Assembly: GCA_964504135.1 (NCBI GenBank)
Contig: CAZDCW010000003.1
Location: forward strand, 18,406 to 82,405
Source of the DNA: JACPTG01 sp964504135
Lineage (GTDB): Archaea > Nanobdellota > Nanobdellia > Woesearchaeales > UBA10216
Reading direction: 5' to 3'
Length of the DNA: 64,000 bases
The translations under genes and the position numbers were made by a program. A model generated the notes under the pieces. The model searched no databases, was not told where the DNA came from, and saw only the letters and a list, made by a program, of their open reading frames with translations. Of this stretch, positions 33,292 to 42,045 are shown one piece after another (position 1 is the stretch's first letter; each line of letters opens with the position of its first letter).

Positions 33292-33519
33292 GTTTATTTG
33301 CATAAGCGTCCCGGATAATGTCGTTCCTGCCTTTTTGCTCGCCCTGGCAAGATTTCTCCTGACGTTTGCCTTTTCGCTCCCTGTTATATGGTACTTTAGG
33401 GCGAGCTGCCTGATTGCGTCCCTGACTACTTCAGACTGGGACTTGTACAGTCCTGTCCTTAGTATTTCGCGGGCCAGGCCCTGGAGTTCCTTTGTGACTT
33501 CAGCAGTAAGGGTTGCCAT
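33289..33519 (-). CDS. antitoxin-like ribbon-helix-helix protein
   Basis: 76 residues. The N-terminal strand and two helices (MATLTAEVTKELQGLA; YKSQSEVVRDAIRQLAL) fit a CopG/VapB-type ribbon-helix-helix DNA-binding domain. The C-terminus ends abruptly in SGTLMQIN where the toxin remnant begins, so the end that normally wraps the toxin may be lost. TATA box GTTTATATTTTGC lies about 37 nt upstream. Confidence 0.6.
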   Translation of the reverse strand: MATLTAEVTKELQGLAREILRTGLYKSQSEVVRDAIRQLALKYHITGSEKANVRRNLARASKKAGTTLSGTLMQIN

Positions 33520-33603
33520 TTTTTTTTCTAACAGCCTGCTGTTAGTTGCAAAATATAAACTTTGCGGTTTTATCTGGGCTAACTCAGAGTTTCAGTTCTC
33601 TTG

Positions 33604-33663
33604 CAGTACACGAAGAGTTAGCCTGCTACAAAGAGTTGACTACAAACCACCAACCATTAACTA
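33604..33663 (+). repeat. short R1 copy e with intact flank (empty site of HE)
   Basis: 34 nt (CAGTACACGAAGAG ... GCTACAAAGAGTT) share the outer parts of R1 (CAGTgCACGAAG and AGCCTGCTACA of copy c) with the middle deleted, followed after one base by the 25-mer ACTACAAACCACCAACC.... The same 34-mer and 25-mer at 38243-38443 are separated by a 142-nt HE element. It lies in the gene-free spacer 33520-33691. Confidence 0.85.
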
Positions 33664-33691
33664 CACACAATTAACTGCCACAAACCACTGC

Positions 33692-34033
33692 CTACTTCTC
33701 CCTCTTCCTCGCCTCTTCTATGGCCAGCTTCCTGACCAGTTCCTCTACCTTGCGCTGGGTTTTCACGGTTATTATGTTTGAGTGGAACACCGCTCCTGTG
33801 AGGAGCATGAAGCCAGCTATTATGAGGAGGTCCATCTTTCTGCTTATGTTGAGGGTTCTTATAAGGGGGTTTAGTATTTCAGGCGCAAGGCTTATTACCG
33901 AGAATCCCAGCGCAAGCACTGTCCAGAATGCCCACTCGTTTATGGTCAGTTCCTTTCTCTTGTAGTTCATGAAGGCGAGGTACATCAGGAACAGCCCGAA
34001 CAGCGCTCCGAGTATTTGTATTATGAGTACCAT
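33692..34033 (-). CDS. DUF2304 membrane protein
   Basis: 113 residues with three membrane segments (about 2-20, 33-52, 67-86) and a charged cytoplasmic end (KTQRKVEELVRKLA). DUF2304 proteins usually sit next to a family 2 glycosyltransferase, as here (1 nt gap), and are thought to help it at the membrane. Confidence 0.75.
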   Translation of the reverse strand: MVLIIQILGALFGLFLMYLAFMNYKRKELTINEWAFWTVLALGFSVISLAPEILNPLIRTLNISRKMDLLIIAGFMLLTGAVFHSNIITVKTQRKVEELVRKLAIEEARKREK

Positions 34034-34034
34034 T

Positions 34035-34694
34035 TTAGCGTGTGAATTTCCACCATATCATCTGCGCCACTATTGATATTCCGTCCATTACTGTGGTGCC
34101 CTTGTATTTGTCCACGTATATCGTTTTTACAGGCACCTGCTGGAATTTTATCCTGTGCTTTCCTGTGAGGGCTATCATTTCTGACTCTACGCTGTAGTCT
34201 GTGGCCTTCCATCGTATCTTCTGGTAGGCTTCCTTTTTAAAGGCTCTGTATCCGCATTGCGTGTCGTTTATTCTCATGTGGAACAGCATCCTGACTGCTG
34301 TGCCTATGAACCAGTTCCCGAATCTGAATACAAGGGGCATTTCTCCTCCAAGCCTTCTGTATCCGAATACCATGTCCGCACCTTCAAGTGCCTTGATGAA
34401 GTGCGGGATTTCCTCTGGGTCGTGCTGGGTGTCCGAGTCCAGCAATATGATTGCGTCAGCGCCTTGCATGACTGCGTAGTCGCAGCCTGTCTTGAGGGCT
34501 GCTCCCTTGCCGAGGTTTATTAGGTGCCTTAGCACCGCAACCCCTGCTTTTTGCGCCTCTTCTGCTGTTGCGTCCCTGCTTCCATCGTCAACTACTATTA
34601 TCCGCCGCGGGTCTATCTGTTTTTTTGTCTTTATGATTACTTCTGTGATGTGCTTCTGCTCGTTGTAGGCCGGGATTACAGCGAATGCGTTCAT
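34035..34694 (-). CDS. family 2 glycosyltransferase (dolichyl-phosphate sugar synthase type)
   Basis: 219 residues, GT-A fold. FAVIPAYNEQKHI, then VVDDGSRDAT (nucleotide site) and LLDSDTQHDPEEI (DxD-like metal site), NDTQCGYRAFKKEA. No C-terminal membrane helices; the DUF2304 protein may supply them. It probably moves a sugar from a nucleotide to dolichyl phosphate for glycan assembly. Overlaps the STT3 gene by 4 nt (ATGA), so all three are likely coexpressed. Confidence 0.85.
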   Translation of the reverse strand: MNAFAVIPAYNEQKHITEVIIKTKKQIDPRRIIVVDDGSRDATAEEAQKAGVAVLRHLINLGKGAALKTGCDYAVMQGADAIILLDSDTQHDPEEIPHFIKALEGADMVFGYRRLGGEMPLVFRFGNWFIGTAVRMLFHMRINDTQCGYRAFKKEAYQKIRWKATDYSVESEMIALTGKHRIKFQQVPVKTIYVDKYKGTTVMDGISIVAQMIWWKFTR

Positions 34695-37600
34695 CTTATC
34701 TTTTCTATCCTGAACCTGAAGAATAGCGTCTTGTTGCCCAGCGGGTGCTTGTCCGGCTCTGTCCCGTATGCCTTTTCCGGGCTTATCCTGGCGGTCTTTT
34801 CCTCGCCGGCCTTCATTCCAGTCATCTGCTCTTCAAGGCCAGGTATTATTTCTGATTTGCCCATTGTGAAGGTGAAGGGCGCTGAGTCTTCACCGAATGG
34901 CTGGTCTTTTGTTATGTTGCGGCTGTCCCAGTTGTATATTGAGCTGTCAAACACAGTCCCGTCCTCCAGGTATCCTATGTAGTTGAATGTCACGCTGTCC
35001 TGCGGCCCTACACTTTCCTTTGTTGTCAGCTCTGATTTTGTGTGCATCTCCCCGCCTTTCCAGTCCACTCTGTATACGTATATTTCCGCTCCTGTTATGC
35101 TTCTCTGGTATGTGAGGAGCTTGAAGTGCCTTAGGCTGTGGCCTTTCATGAAGAACATCCTTGTGAACATGCTTGCGTTCAGCTCTGGCGCTGCCATTAC
35201 CATCCTGTAATTGTCGCCTTCGGGTATTATTGTCGCGGCCCAGTCTATGCCTACGTTTTCAGAGTGGGATTTCTGCTCAACCCCTTTTTCCGTAGCTATT
35301 GCCACCGCCCTCAGGTTCTTTGGCTCCTGGCCCTCAAGCAGGAGCACTGCGTCGTTTGCTGAGAAATTTATTGCAGGGACTATGTTCAGTCTCCTTCCAC
35401 CGCCTGCGTCCAGGCCTATGGTGTCGCATATTCCTGTTTTTCCGTCGCAGTTCAGTATTTGTCCGTAGCTTGGCCAGGGGCTTATCCATGTGTTTCCCTG
35501 TGCGTCATTCATGGCCTGGATGTCGTAGTAGGTTTGCTCTGCCTGTTCACTTGTGTAGTTGAGCTTGCTCTGCATTTCTGCTATTGCCTCTTCTGCGGGC
35601 TTTTCCCGCAGCCTGTTCCATATGTATGCCTTTTCAAAGTCCCATGAGCCGAAGTGCGCCCATACTCCTGATTTTCCTATCATGTCTTCTGATGCTATGA
35701 AGAAGGCTTCCGGAGGCTCGCAGTGTGTGTATTTTAGCACTGCCTCTGCCTGCCCGGCAGTCATCCCGTATTTCTGCCTGAGCTTTTTGCCTGCCGCCTC
35801 CCTGTCGTCCTTGAATACGCTGTAAAGTATGCCTATTGACATGAGGGTGTCGTTTCCGTTTGCCTTCTGGACTTCCTCGAATGCGTTGTTGCCCCCGCAG
35901 TCAAGCATCCTTAGTATGCCTACAGCCATTTCCTCATCGTCAGTTTTTAGTATCTGCCCTACCCAGTGTGCCTGCGGGCTTCCCTGGGTTGTGCCGTCAA
36001 ATGTCACAGGCCTTTCGGCGAGCGCCTTGAAGTGGTGCCCGAAGTCCCACCAGCTGGTTATTATCGCTGTCCTGTTTGAGTTGTCCCTTATTGCAGCCAG
36101 TGAGTTGTACCATGCGTCGTTTATTATTGGCACGTCCTGTTTTGCTATGCTTATAGAGACCGCCCATGCGTTGGATGGCACCATTACAAGGACAAGCAGC
36201 AGCGCGAATACGGTTACGGATGCTATTGTCCGTTGGATTTTCAGGTCAGTTGTCAGCGAGTGCTCCAGCCTCTTGTGTATGAACCCTATGGCGACTCCGA
36301 AGGCTATTGCGAATGCAGGCACGAGCAGCATTACAAACCTTATTCCCTTGGTGCTGGCATACATTGTCACTATGAACCATATTATCAGCAGCGCGGCCAC
36401 TCTCATGTCTATTGGCTCGTGCATTATTCCGGCATAGAGTGTCCGGGCCAGTATTGGCAGGCTGAGGAGTATGAGGAACCATTCCTGCACAAGTTCGCCT
36501 CTCATCAGCAGGAGGATAAGCCAGTATGCTGCTGAGCCCAGTATGAACATCCATTCCTGCCAGTCCACCCTCTTCTTGGTCATGCTTATCATTATTCCCA
36601 GGAGGGCTGTGAAGAAGAATACAGGGCCGCCCACGTTGTTCATTATGTCGTTGATGCCGCCCTCGTTTAGTTCTGCCACGGTTGTAAGCACGTTTGGGAA
36701 AAGGCTTTCCATGACAGGCGCCTTTATCCTGGTGAATGCCAGCGAGCCTATCGGGCTGAGTATGAAGGTGTCAAGGCCTGAAAGCAGGCTTACGAATATC
36801 CCGGAGAACAGTATGAACATTAAGGTTACTGTTAGCGCTGTTTTTACCTCATGGGTGAACAAATTCCCGATTCCTTTTGCAATCTGCTTTCTGTTTGCAA
36901 GGATTATGTAGCCGAAGTATACTGCTGATGCTGCAAGCAGGAAGTTGTATATGAACCACCATCCTCCCCATATTCTTGAGAATAGGCCCATGCTCAGGCC
37001 TGCAAGGAAGGTCAGGGCAGTTTGCCATTTCAGGCTTTTGGACTCGATGGCCATGAGGAAGAGGAATGCGGTGAGCACAGAGAAGAACAGTACCCATGTG
37101 TCAGAGTCCCCATGTCCGAAGAGGCTTCTTGAAAGCGCGGATGGGTTGAGCGCCATCAGCAGGCCTGCAAAAAGCCCTCCTACATCTCCTGCTATTCTTC
37201 TGCAGATGAAGAACACTATTACAGCCGCGAGGGCTGCTATTATTACAGGGTAAAGCATCTCCGCGTACATTAGTGTCATTCCCGGGTTGAATATCCTGAG
37301 AATCCTGTAGAATAGGGCTATGGAGTATGGGTGGAAAGTATCTTCCGGCTCTACATATCTTCCTTCTGGCGCCAGCTGGAATGTGTCGTAGCTTCTCCCG
37401 TTTTTTATAGTGTCGCCGGGGTAGCCGTGGTCAACTATGTTTCTTGCGTACCTGAACCAGTAGTAGGGGTCTATGTCAGGCATGTATGCATTTCCCTGGT
37501 CGTCCAGGTAGAATGTTTTGAAGTATTCTGCTGTCTGCTGGACTTGCTGTTTGATGTTTGCTGACTGGCCTGCGTATTGCCCTGTCCTGAATGCGTATTC

Positions 37601-38164
37601 TCCTTTTTTCAGGGCCTCGTTGAAGTCCTTGTCTATGAGCTCGTTCTTCTGCCTGTCCGGAAGGTTCGGGTACTGTGCCAGGATTGACTGCTCGATGTCA
37701 GCCCTTAGGAATCCGTATGTGCTTTGCTTTGCCCAGTCTTCGGCGTACAGCATTTGGCCGGGAAGCATCCTTACATATGCGGCTGCCGCGGCTATTATTA
37801 TGATGGCCGCCACAATGAGCAGCTGCCTGCTGTTTTTATGGAAGAATCCTGATATGGCTTGGGTGTCAAGGCTTAGCTCGTCCTCATCCTGCGGGGCTTT
37901 TTCACGGTGTGCCTTTGGGCCTTGCTTGAAGAGGCCTTTTAATTTTCCAAATGTTTCGCCTATGCTGACCTCATCTTCAGCATCTTCATGTGCTGCTTCA
38001 TGCTTTTTGTGGTGTTCGTGCTCTGGCCGCTGTTCGTGCTGCTCTGCTTTCTCTTCCTTGTGATGTTCTTCCTTGCCTGGCTGCCCTTCCTTCTTTTTTC
38101 CGAATGGCCACATCTTGCCAAGGTCTATGTCGAGGTCGTCTTCCTTTTCATCCATTTTTCCCAA
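34691..38164 (-). CDS. STT3 oligosaccharyltransferase fused to FKBP prolyl isomerase
   Basis: 1157 residues in one frame. Residues 1-112 are a charged, His/Glu-rich cytoplasmic extension (EHHKEEKAEQHEQRPEHEHH). A multi-helix STT3 membrane domain follows, with the first acidic motif MPDIDPYYW, GHGDSDTW (about 348) and the WWDFGH signature (about 703) that binds the +2 Ser/Thr of the sequon. A soluble domain follows, and the last ~110 residues (about 1048-1157) are an FKBP of SlyD type: VTFNYIGYLEDGTVFDSS, then EIIPGLEEQMTGMKAGEEK. It transfers glycan to Asn on the outer face, where the FKBP part would also lie. Start: TTG 38164 fits the TATA box (27 nt); ATG 38155 is the alternative. Confidence 0.92.
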   Translation of the reverse strand: MGKMDEKEDDLDIDLGKMWPFGKKKEGQPGKEEHHKEEKAEQHEQRPEHEHHKKHEAAHEDAEDEVSIGETFGKLKGLFKQGPKAHREKAPQDEDELSLDTQAISGFFHKNSRQLLIVAAIIIIAAAAAYVRMLPGQMLYAEDWAKQSTYGFLRADIEQSILAQYPNLPDRQKNELIDKDFNEALKKGEYAFRTGQYAGQSANIKQQVQQTAEYFKTFYLDDQGNAYMPDIDPYYWFRYARNIVDHGYPGDTIKNGRSYDTFQLAPEGRYVEPEDTFHPYSIALFYRILRIFNPGMTLMYAEMLYPVIIAALAAVIVFFICRRIAGDVGGLFAGLLMALNPSALSRSLFGHGDSDTWVLFFSVLTAFLFLMAIESKSLKWQTALTFLAGLSMGLFSRIWGGWWFIYNFLLAASAVYFGYIILANRKQIAKGIGNLFTHEVKTALTVTLMFILFSGIFVSLLSGLDTFILSPIGSLAFTRIKAPVMESLFPNVLTTVAELNEGGINDIMNNVGGPVFFFTALLGIMISMTKKRVDWQEWMFILGSAAYWLILLLMRGELVQEWFLILLSLPILARTLYAGIMHEPIDMRVAALLIIWFIVTMYASTKGIRFVMLLVPAFAIAFGVAIGFIHKRLEHSLTTDLKIQRTIASVTVFALLLVLVMVPSNAWAVSISIAKQDVPIINDAWYNSLAAIRDNSNRTAIITSWWDFGHHFKALAERPVTFDGTTQGSPQAHWVGQILKTDDEEMAVGILRMLDCGGNNAFEEVQKANGNDTLMSIGILYSVFKDDREAAGKKLRQKYGMTAGQAEAVLKYTHCEPPEAFFIASEDMIGKSGVWAHFGSWDFEKAYIWNRLREKPAEEAIAEMQSKLNYTSEQAEQTYYDIQAMNDAQGNTWISPWPSYGQILNCDGKTGICDTIGLDAGGGRRLNIVPAINFSANDAVLLLEGQEPKNLRAVAIATEKGVEQKSHSENVGIDWAATIIPEGDNYRMVMAAPELNASMFTRMFFMKGHSLRHFKLLTYQRSITGAEIYVYRVDWKGGEMHTKSELTTKESVGPQDSVTFNYIGYLEDGTVFDSSIYNWDSRNITKDQPFGEDSAPFTFTMGKSEIIPGLEEQMTGMKAGEEKTARISPEKAYGTEPDKHPLGNKTLFFRFRIEKIR

Positions 38165-38185
38165 CTTCCGGGCAGAACCCGGGTC

Positions 38186-38196
38186 TATATATAAAG
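38186..38196 (-). promoter_or_regulatory. TATA box of the STT3-FKBP operon
   Basis: CTTTATATATA on the minus strand, centred about 27 nt before TTG 38164; it would drive STT3-FKBP, GT2 and DUF2304. Confidence 0.65.
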
Positions 38197-38242
38197 ATTG
38201 TTGTGGCTGTTTTTCCCCCCTTTGTATTGTAAACGAAGAGGC

Positions 38243-38443
38243 CAGTACACGAAGAGTTAGCCTGCTACAAAGAGTTATCGTAAATTGCGTTAATTAGTGC
38301 AAAATTTGCGTGCAATTCCCAAATTAAGCATTGCTTAATTGGGCCCAATCACCGCAGTGATTTGGGTACGAGATTAGAATTGCGCATATCCATCAACTAA
38401 TCAGCGCAATTCTCTATAACTACAAACCACCAACCACTAACTA
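38243..38443 (+). repeat. short R1 copy f and 25-nt flank, split by an HE insertion
   Basis: The 34-mer at 38243-38276 is identical to that at 33604-33637, and the 25-mer at 38419-38443 differs from 33639-33663 at one base. Between them lie 142 nt of HE element instead of the single G at the other site. Confidence 0.88.
38277..38418 (+). mobile_element. HE double-hairpin element, copy 2, inserted
   Basis: Begins ATCGTAAATTGCG and ends GCGCAATTCTCTATA, as copy 1 does with C/T changes. Inside are AATTGC/GCAATT pairing, two extra hairpins (CCCAAATTAAGC-ATT-GCTTAATTGGG and CCCAATCAC-CGCA-GTGATTTGGG), a CGTA/TACG closure, and the end stem GAATTGCGC/GCGCAATTC. No coding capacity. It has interrupted a repeat found uninterrupted at 33604-33663. 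It would need a transposase or other enzyme from elsewhere. Confidence 0.8.
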
Positions 38444-39544
38444 AATAATAAGCCTCGCGAATCCCAGCAGTTCTGGAGAACCGGCCAGCAGTTTCGCCAT
38501 GAATCTGGCTGGGAAGTCCCTGTCGTGTTCTTCCAGTATTTTCCTGTTGCGCTCCTTCTGGAATATCCCGACCAGCTTGTTGTAATCGTAATCTGTGAAC
38601 TTGTCCATGGCTTTCCTCATCATCAGGTGCAGCCAAAGGTCTCTTGCAAGCCTGCTTCTCCACAGCCTGCTGTAGTTCTTCCTGTGCGTGATTGATTCGG
38701 CGAGCGCTTTTGCCGCGATGTGGCTCTGCATTATCCCGCCGAGTGTTGTCGCCTTCACCATCGTGGCTGCATCGCCAACCGTGTAAACATTCCCGTTCTG
38801 TGTTTTTACATTCGGGTCGTATAGCGGTATGGGCCCTGCCTGTCTTGCAAGTATCAGTCCCGCATAGTCCTCGCCAAGCACTTTCCTGCAGAAGCCTTCA
38901 AAGTATTTCTGCGGCTCGTTCAGCGTGGCAACTCCAATCCTCACCCTGTCCTTGGATTCAGGCACAGTCCATGCTATGCCCTGCGTGCCGGGGTAAAAGT
39001 CAATCATGTTGTCATTTTCCCTTTTTGCGGTTGCCTGCAGCCCGAGGTATAGCTTTCTTTTTCCGTAAAGGCCGTTGTTCTTTGCAACCCTGCTTGCCGG
39101 CCCGTCAGCTCCGATTAGCATTTTTGTTTCAGTCTCGTATTCTTCGCCGCTTTTCAGGTCTTTAACCATCACCTTTTCCATGTCGCCGGAGGGCCGGTTT
39201 CCCATGTATACGTGGTTTAGCTTGTATTCAGCCCCGCTCCGCTGGGCCATTTCCGCAACGTGCTGGTCAAGGAGGTGCCTGTTGAATATCTTGTTGGGAT
39301 GCCTGAAGTTTATTTTTACATTCTCCCCGTTTGGCGAGTATATCCTTGCGCTCTCAACAGTGTTGGCGATTAGCTCTTTTTTGGGCTTAATCAGCGTGTC
39401 GAAGTGCGAGGTTATTATGCCTGTGCATGCCACCGGCAGGCCTACCGTGGAATTTGCCTCGTACACCTCCACGTCAAACCCTTCGCCCGCCAGAAGGTAG
39501 GCTGCGTAATTCCCCGCAGCCCCTGCGCCGATTATGGTTATCAT
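38441..39544 (-). CDS. geranylgeranyl reductase family flavoprotein
   Basis: 367 residues. FAD-binding GxGxxG in IIGAGAAGNYAAYLL, then VGLPVACTGIIT with the family Cys, the second FAD motif GADGPASRVAK, and the GDAATMVKATTLGGI segment. It saturates geranylgeranyl chains in archaeal membrane lipids. The usual YxWxFP lipid-site motif reads IAWTVP. ATG 39544 lies 29 nt after a TATA-like AAAAATAAAAG; upstream codons lack the FAD motif context. Confidence 0.88.
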   Translation of the reverse strand: MITIIGAGAAGNYAAYLLAGEGFDVEVYEANSTVGLPVACTGIITSHFDTLIKPKKELIANTVESARIYSPNGENVKINFRHPNKIFNRHLLDQHVAEMAQRSGAEYKLNHVYMGNRPSGDMEKVMVKDLKSGEEYETETKMLIGADGPASRVAKNNGLYGKRKLYLGLQATAKRENDNMIDFYPGTQGIAWTVPESKDRVRIGVATLNEPQKYFEGFCRKVLGEDYAGLILARQAGPIPLYDPNVKTQNGNVYTVGDAATMVKATTLGGIMQSHIAAKALAESITHRKNYSRLWRSRLARDLWLHLMMRKAMDKFTDYDYNKLVGIFQKERNRKILEEHDRDFPARFMAKLLAGSPELLGFARLII

Positions 39545-39647
39545 CTTTCCCTGTATCTGGCATCTGCTTTTATTTTTTTCCCGGCAAATCGGGAAATCCG
39601 CAAAATCCGGTCGAAACCTTTTTAGCATCCTGAAGCTTCCCAGCCTG

Positions 39648-40616
39648 ATGCTAAGGGATGAGGTTCTTAAGCTGGATCCCGGCAGGGTAGCCCTCTGGGA
39701 TTTTCTCAGGTCAGGGAGCCTTGAGCGGGGCGATACTATTAGGATTGGCGGCGCATCTTACTCGATGTTAACTGGAGGGTCTGCCAGTTGTGGGCTTGGC
39801 ACTGCTAACCTTTTCCTCTATCATTCGCCTGACATCAACCGTAATTACAGCACTTTGGATGAGGTGGTTAGGGACCCTGCGCTTCTTGACGCGTTGGACC
39901 CTGACCCTGATAAGCCTAGCATCCGCAATCGGGTTGCCATTACCTACAATTACTGGCATGCCTTCTTTGATGCGGTTAAAGGGCTTCCTGGGGGGTTTTC
40001 AGCAGTGGAGCTGGACAGGCTTCAGTCAGCCGGTTACATGGTGCCTTTTTTGCAGCAGCTGGCCCTTTCAGGCCGCATGGGCACGCCTGAGCTTGAGGCC
40101 AGGCAGGGCGTGTGGCCGCTGGCGTATCATTCGCACAGCTCTGATTCAATAATTTTTTCCCCTCGCTACTCCTCGCTTGTTCAATTATACGCTGGCCAGA
40201 GGACTGTCTCTGACATCCATGGCCTCAGCAGGATTATTTTTGGCAGCAGTGATGCCGAGCAGTGGAGGAGGCTTTATGTCAGGAATCACCAGGAGTTTAT
40301 GGCTTACCTTGGCGTTGGCTGCCTGGATGCTGCGCCTGGGCCGCGGCTTTTTAGTGGGGGCTGCCTTCCGGGCATGGCCTTTTTTGCAGCCATCACAGCC
40401 ATAGGCATAGCGGCCAGCAGCGGTTTTCTGCTTGGCAGGGGTCCGGCTGCGCCAGCAGCAACGCCTGTTCCGGTTGCCGAGGAGCCTGCTGCCACACCGG
40501 CCGCAGTAATCCCCCCGACTACTCTAACCCCCACTCTCTATATTCCAAGTGTGCTTAATGGCACATCGTCAGGCACGGCTTATGTTCCGGTGATAGTCAG
40601 CGGAAGGCCTGACTGA
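39648..40616 (+). CDS. orphan single-pass surface protein, paralog A
   Basis: 322 residues, no known domain. Start MLRDEVLKLDPGRVALWDFL is shared with paralogs B and C. A ~230-residue soluble domain ends in RRLYVRNHQEFMAYLGVGC, then one membrane helix (about 243-263) and a Pro/Thr/Ala-rich tail ending TAYVPVIVSGRPD. With no signal peptide, topology is N-terminus in, C-terminus out. TATA-like CCTTTTTAGC lies 28 nt before the ATG (leaderless), which fixes the start. Confidence 0.7.
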   Translation: MLRDEVLKLDPGRVALWDFLRSGSLERGDTIRIGGASYSMLTGGSASCGLGTANLFLYHSPDINRNYSTLDEVVRDPALLDALDPDPDKPSIRNRVAITYNYWHAFFDAVKGLPGGFSAVELDRLQSAGYMVPFLQQLALSGRMGTPELEARQGVWPLAYHSHSSDSIIFSPRYSSLVQLYAGQRTVSDIHGLSRIIFGSSDAEQWRRLYVRNHQEFMAYLGVGCLDAAPGPRLFSGGCLPGMAFFAAITAIGIAASSGFLLGRGPAAPAATPVPVAEEPAATPAAVIPPTTLTPTLYIPSVLNGTSSGTAYVPVIVSGRPD

Positions 40617-40691
40617 AAAATCAGCATTAGTAGCCATTATCTAATGGTTACAAACACAAGTTTTTTAAAAGCTCATGACTTCCCTGGGCTG

Positions 40692-41852
40692 ATGCTAAGG
40701 AATGAAGTAAGTGCAAAGCTGGATGATGCCAGGCTCGGACTCTGGGATTTTCTCACGTCGGCTGGCCCTGACAGACCTCTGGCTGGACTTACCATTTCTG
40801 TAGGCGGCATCAACTATAAAATTGACCCTGCAGCAGCTGGAGGTATGGACCCTTTACATGCTTCTCTGTTCCTTACTAGCCCTAAAGGAGACCACAGGTA
40901 TGAGGGCTTGGATGATCTGATTTTTGATATGGGTGGTTTTGAAGTTGGGGATAAGCCTGATGAACAGGCGCCCCTTCTCCGCCGCCTTGAGGCAACTAGG
41001 TGGTTCTGGGGCAGCTTTAGTGTCGCAGTGGCAAACCTGCCAAATGAATTTCCTCCGGGTACGGTAGACAGCCTTCACTCAGGGCATTACCTTAAGCCTT
41101 TCCTGCAGCAGTTGACTGCGGAGAATCACATCAGGAGGGCGCTTGACTCTAATCGCGGCAGAACTCCATTGGAGTACGCATGGCACAGCATTGGTTCATT
41201 TGATTCGCCTTCTTCGATAACTTTTACACAGTCAAACAGGGATCAGCTTGTTATAGAAAGCATCCATGGCCTTACAGGGATAAGGTTTAAGGATGCCGGC
41301 GCTGAGGCGCTGAGGCGCCATTACCTCAGAATCCATACGGATTTCATGAACTACCTTGGGGTTCCATGCGTTGCTGCTCCGAGGGATATTGGCGGAATTC
41401 TGGAATCTGGTTTGGCTGCCGCTCTCCGAATGCAACATAAGCCCCGCCCAGTGGAGCCTTTTCTTGCTGCCTTTCTTATAGGGGTGGTTGGCTATGCGTC
41501 ATATGCCTGTCTCCCCCAGCCTCCTTCAGGCTCTTCGCTTGCCGCAGCCACGCCTACTCCGGCAGTCTCAGCCACGCCTATGGCTGCAACACAGGTAGCC
41601 GCTTCAACCCCGGTGCCTGTTTCAACGCCTCAGGCTGTTGCTCCTCTGGTTCCCGGGGTTCTTGGAAGGGATTATCATCTCGGCCTTCCGGTGGTTCCTT
41701 ATGGAGAGCAAACCAGCCGCAGGTATTCAGTGAATGCGCCAATAGTCCCGAGTGGAAATCTGCCTGGGCTCCCGACGCCTGCTGCTTCGCCGGCTCCGAG
41801 GGCTGGGCAAGGCTTTCTGCCTGTTGTGCCGGCAAGCTACACTTCAAAGTGA
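40692..41852 (+). CDS. orphan single-pass surface protein, paralog B
   Basis: 386 residues, the same plan as A: MLRNEVSAKLDDARLGLWDF, ending the inner domain with RRHYLRIHTDFMNYLGVPC, a membrane helix, and a long Pro/Thr/Ser/Ala-rich outer tail. The last ~112 residues are nearly identical to those of paralog C, and the DNA of the tails is the same over more than 300 bp, while the inner domains differ strongly. TATA-like TTTTTTAAAAG lies 28 nt before the ATG. Confidence 0.7.
   Translation: MLRNEVSAKLDDARLGLWDFLTSAGPDRPLAGLTISVGGINYKIDPAAAGGMDPLHASLFLTSPKGDHRYEGLDDLIFDMGGFEVGDKPDEQAPLLRRLEATRWFWGSFSVAVANLPNEFPPGTVDSLHSGHYLKPFLQQLTAENHIRRALDSNRGRTPLEYAWHSIGSFDSPSSITFTQSNRDQLVIESIHGLTGIRFKDAGAEALRRHYLRIHTDFMNYLGVPCVAAPRDIGGILESGLAAALRMQHKPRPVEPFLAAFLIGVVGYASYACLPQPPSGSSLAAATPTPAVSATPMAATQVAASTPVPVSTPQAVAPLVPGVLGRDYHLGLPVVPYGEQTSRRYSVNAPIVPSGNLPGLPTPAASPAPRAGQGFLPVVPASYTSK
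41515..41852 (+). repeat. tail segment duplicated at 43487-43824
   Basis: About 338 bp coding the outer tail of paralog B recurs at 43487-43824 in paralog C with two differences near its left end and none seen after that. Identity stops right after the stop codon. A recent copying event or gene conversion is the simplest reading. Confidence 0.9.
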
Positions 41853-41874
41853 GCTTAGAACCGGCTTCGCGTGG

Positions 41875-42007
41875 TTATAGCAAATCACGTTAATAATCGG
41901 AACTTTGTTCCGCTCAAATAAGTGATTTGCTTATTAGTAAATAACCTTGCAATACTTTTTTAATATACGAAAATTAAGGTTATTTACTATAGTTGGCGGA
42001 ATCCAAC
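41875..42007 (+). repeat. tandem hairpins, possible third HE-type element
   Basis: Stem 1 AGCAAATCAC/GTGATTTGCT (10 bp) encloses GGAAC-TTT-GTTCC; stem 2 AGTAAATAACCTT/AAGGTTATTTACT is a perfect 13-bp inverted repeat around 27 nt; GTTGG/CCAAC follows. Framing matches HE copies 1 and 2 (TTATnG before stem 1, ATTAG before stem 2, CTATA after), and again the two stems share an arm (AGyAAATmAC), but the arm sequence itself is different. It fills the gene-free stretch 41853-42075. Confidence 0.6.
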
Positions 42008-42045
42008 TTGGTGAAGTTTGATTTCCACGCAACGCGTCGCAAAAG

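Noticed and set aside
38397..38663. Minus-strand 88-aa frame overlapping the 3' end of the geranylgeranyl reductase
   Set aside because: It overlaps the reductase in another frame and extends into the flank repeat; no domain or ribosome site supports it.
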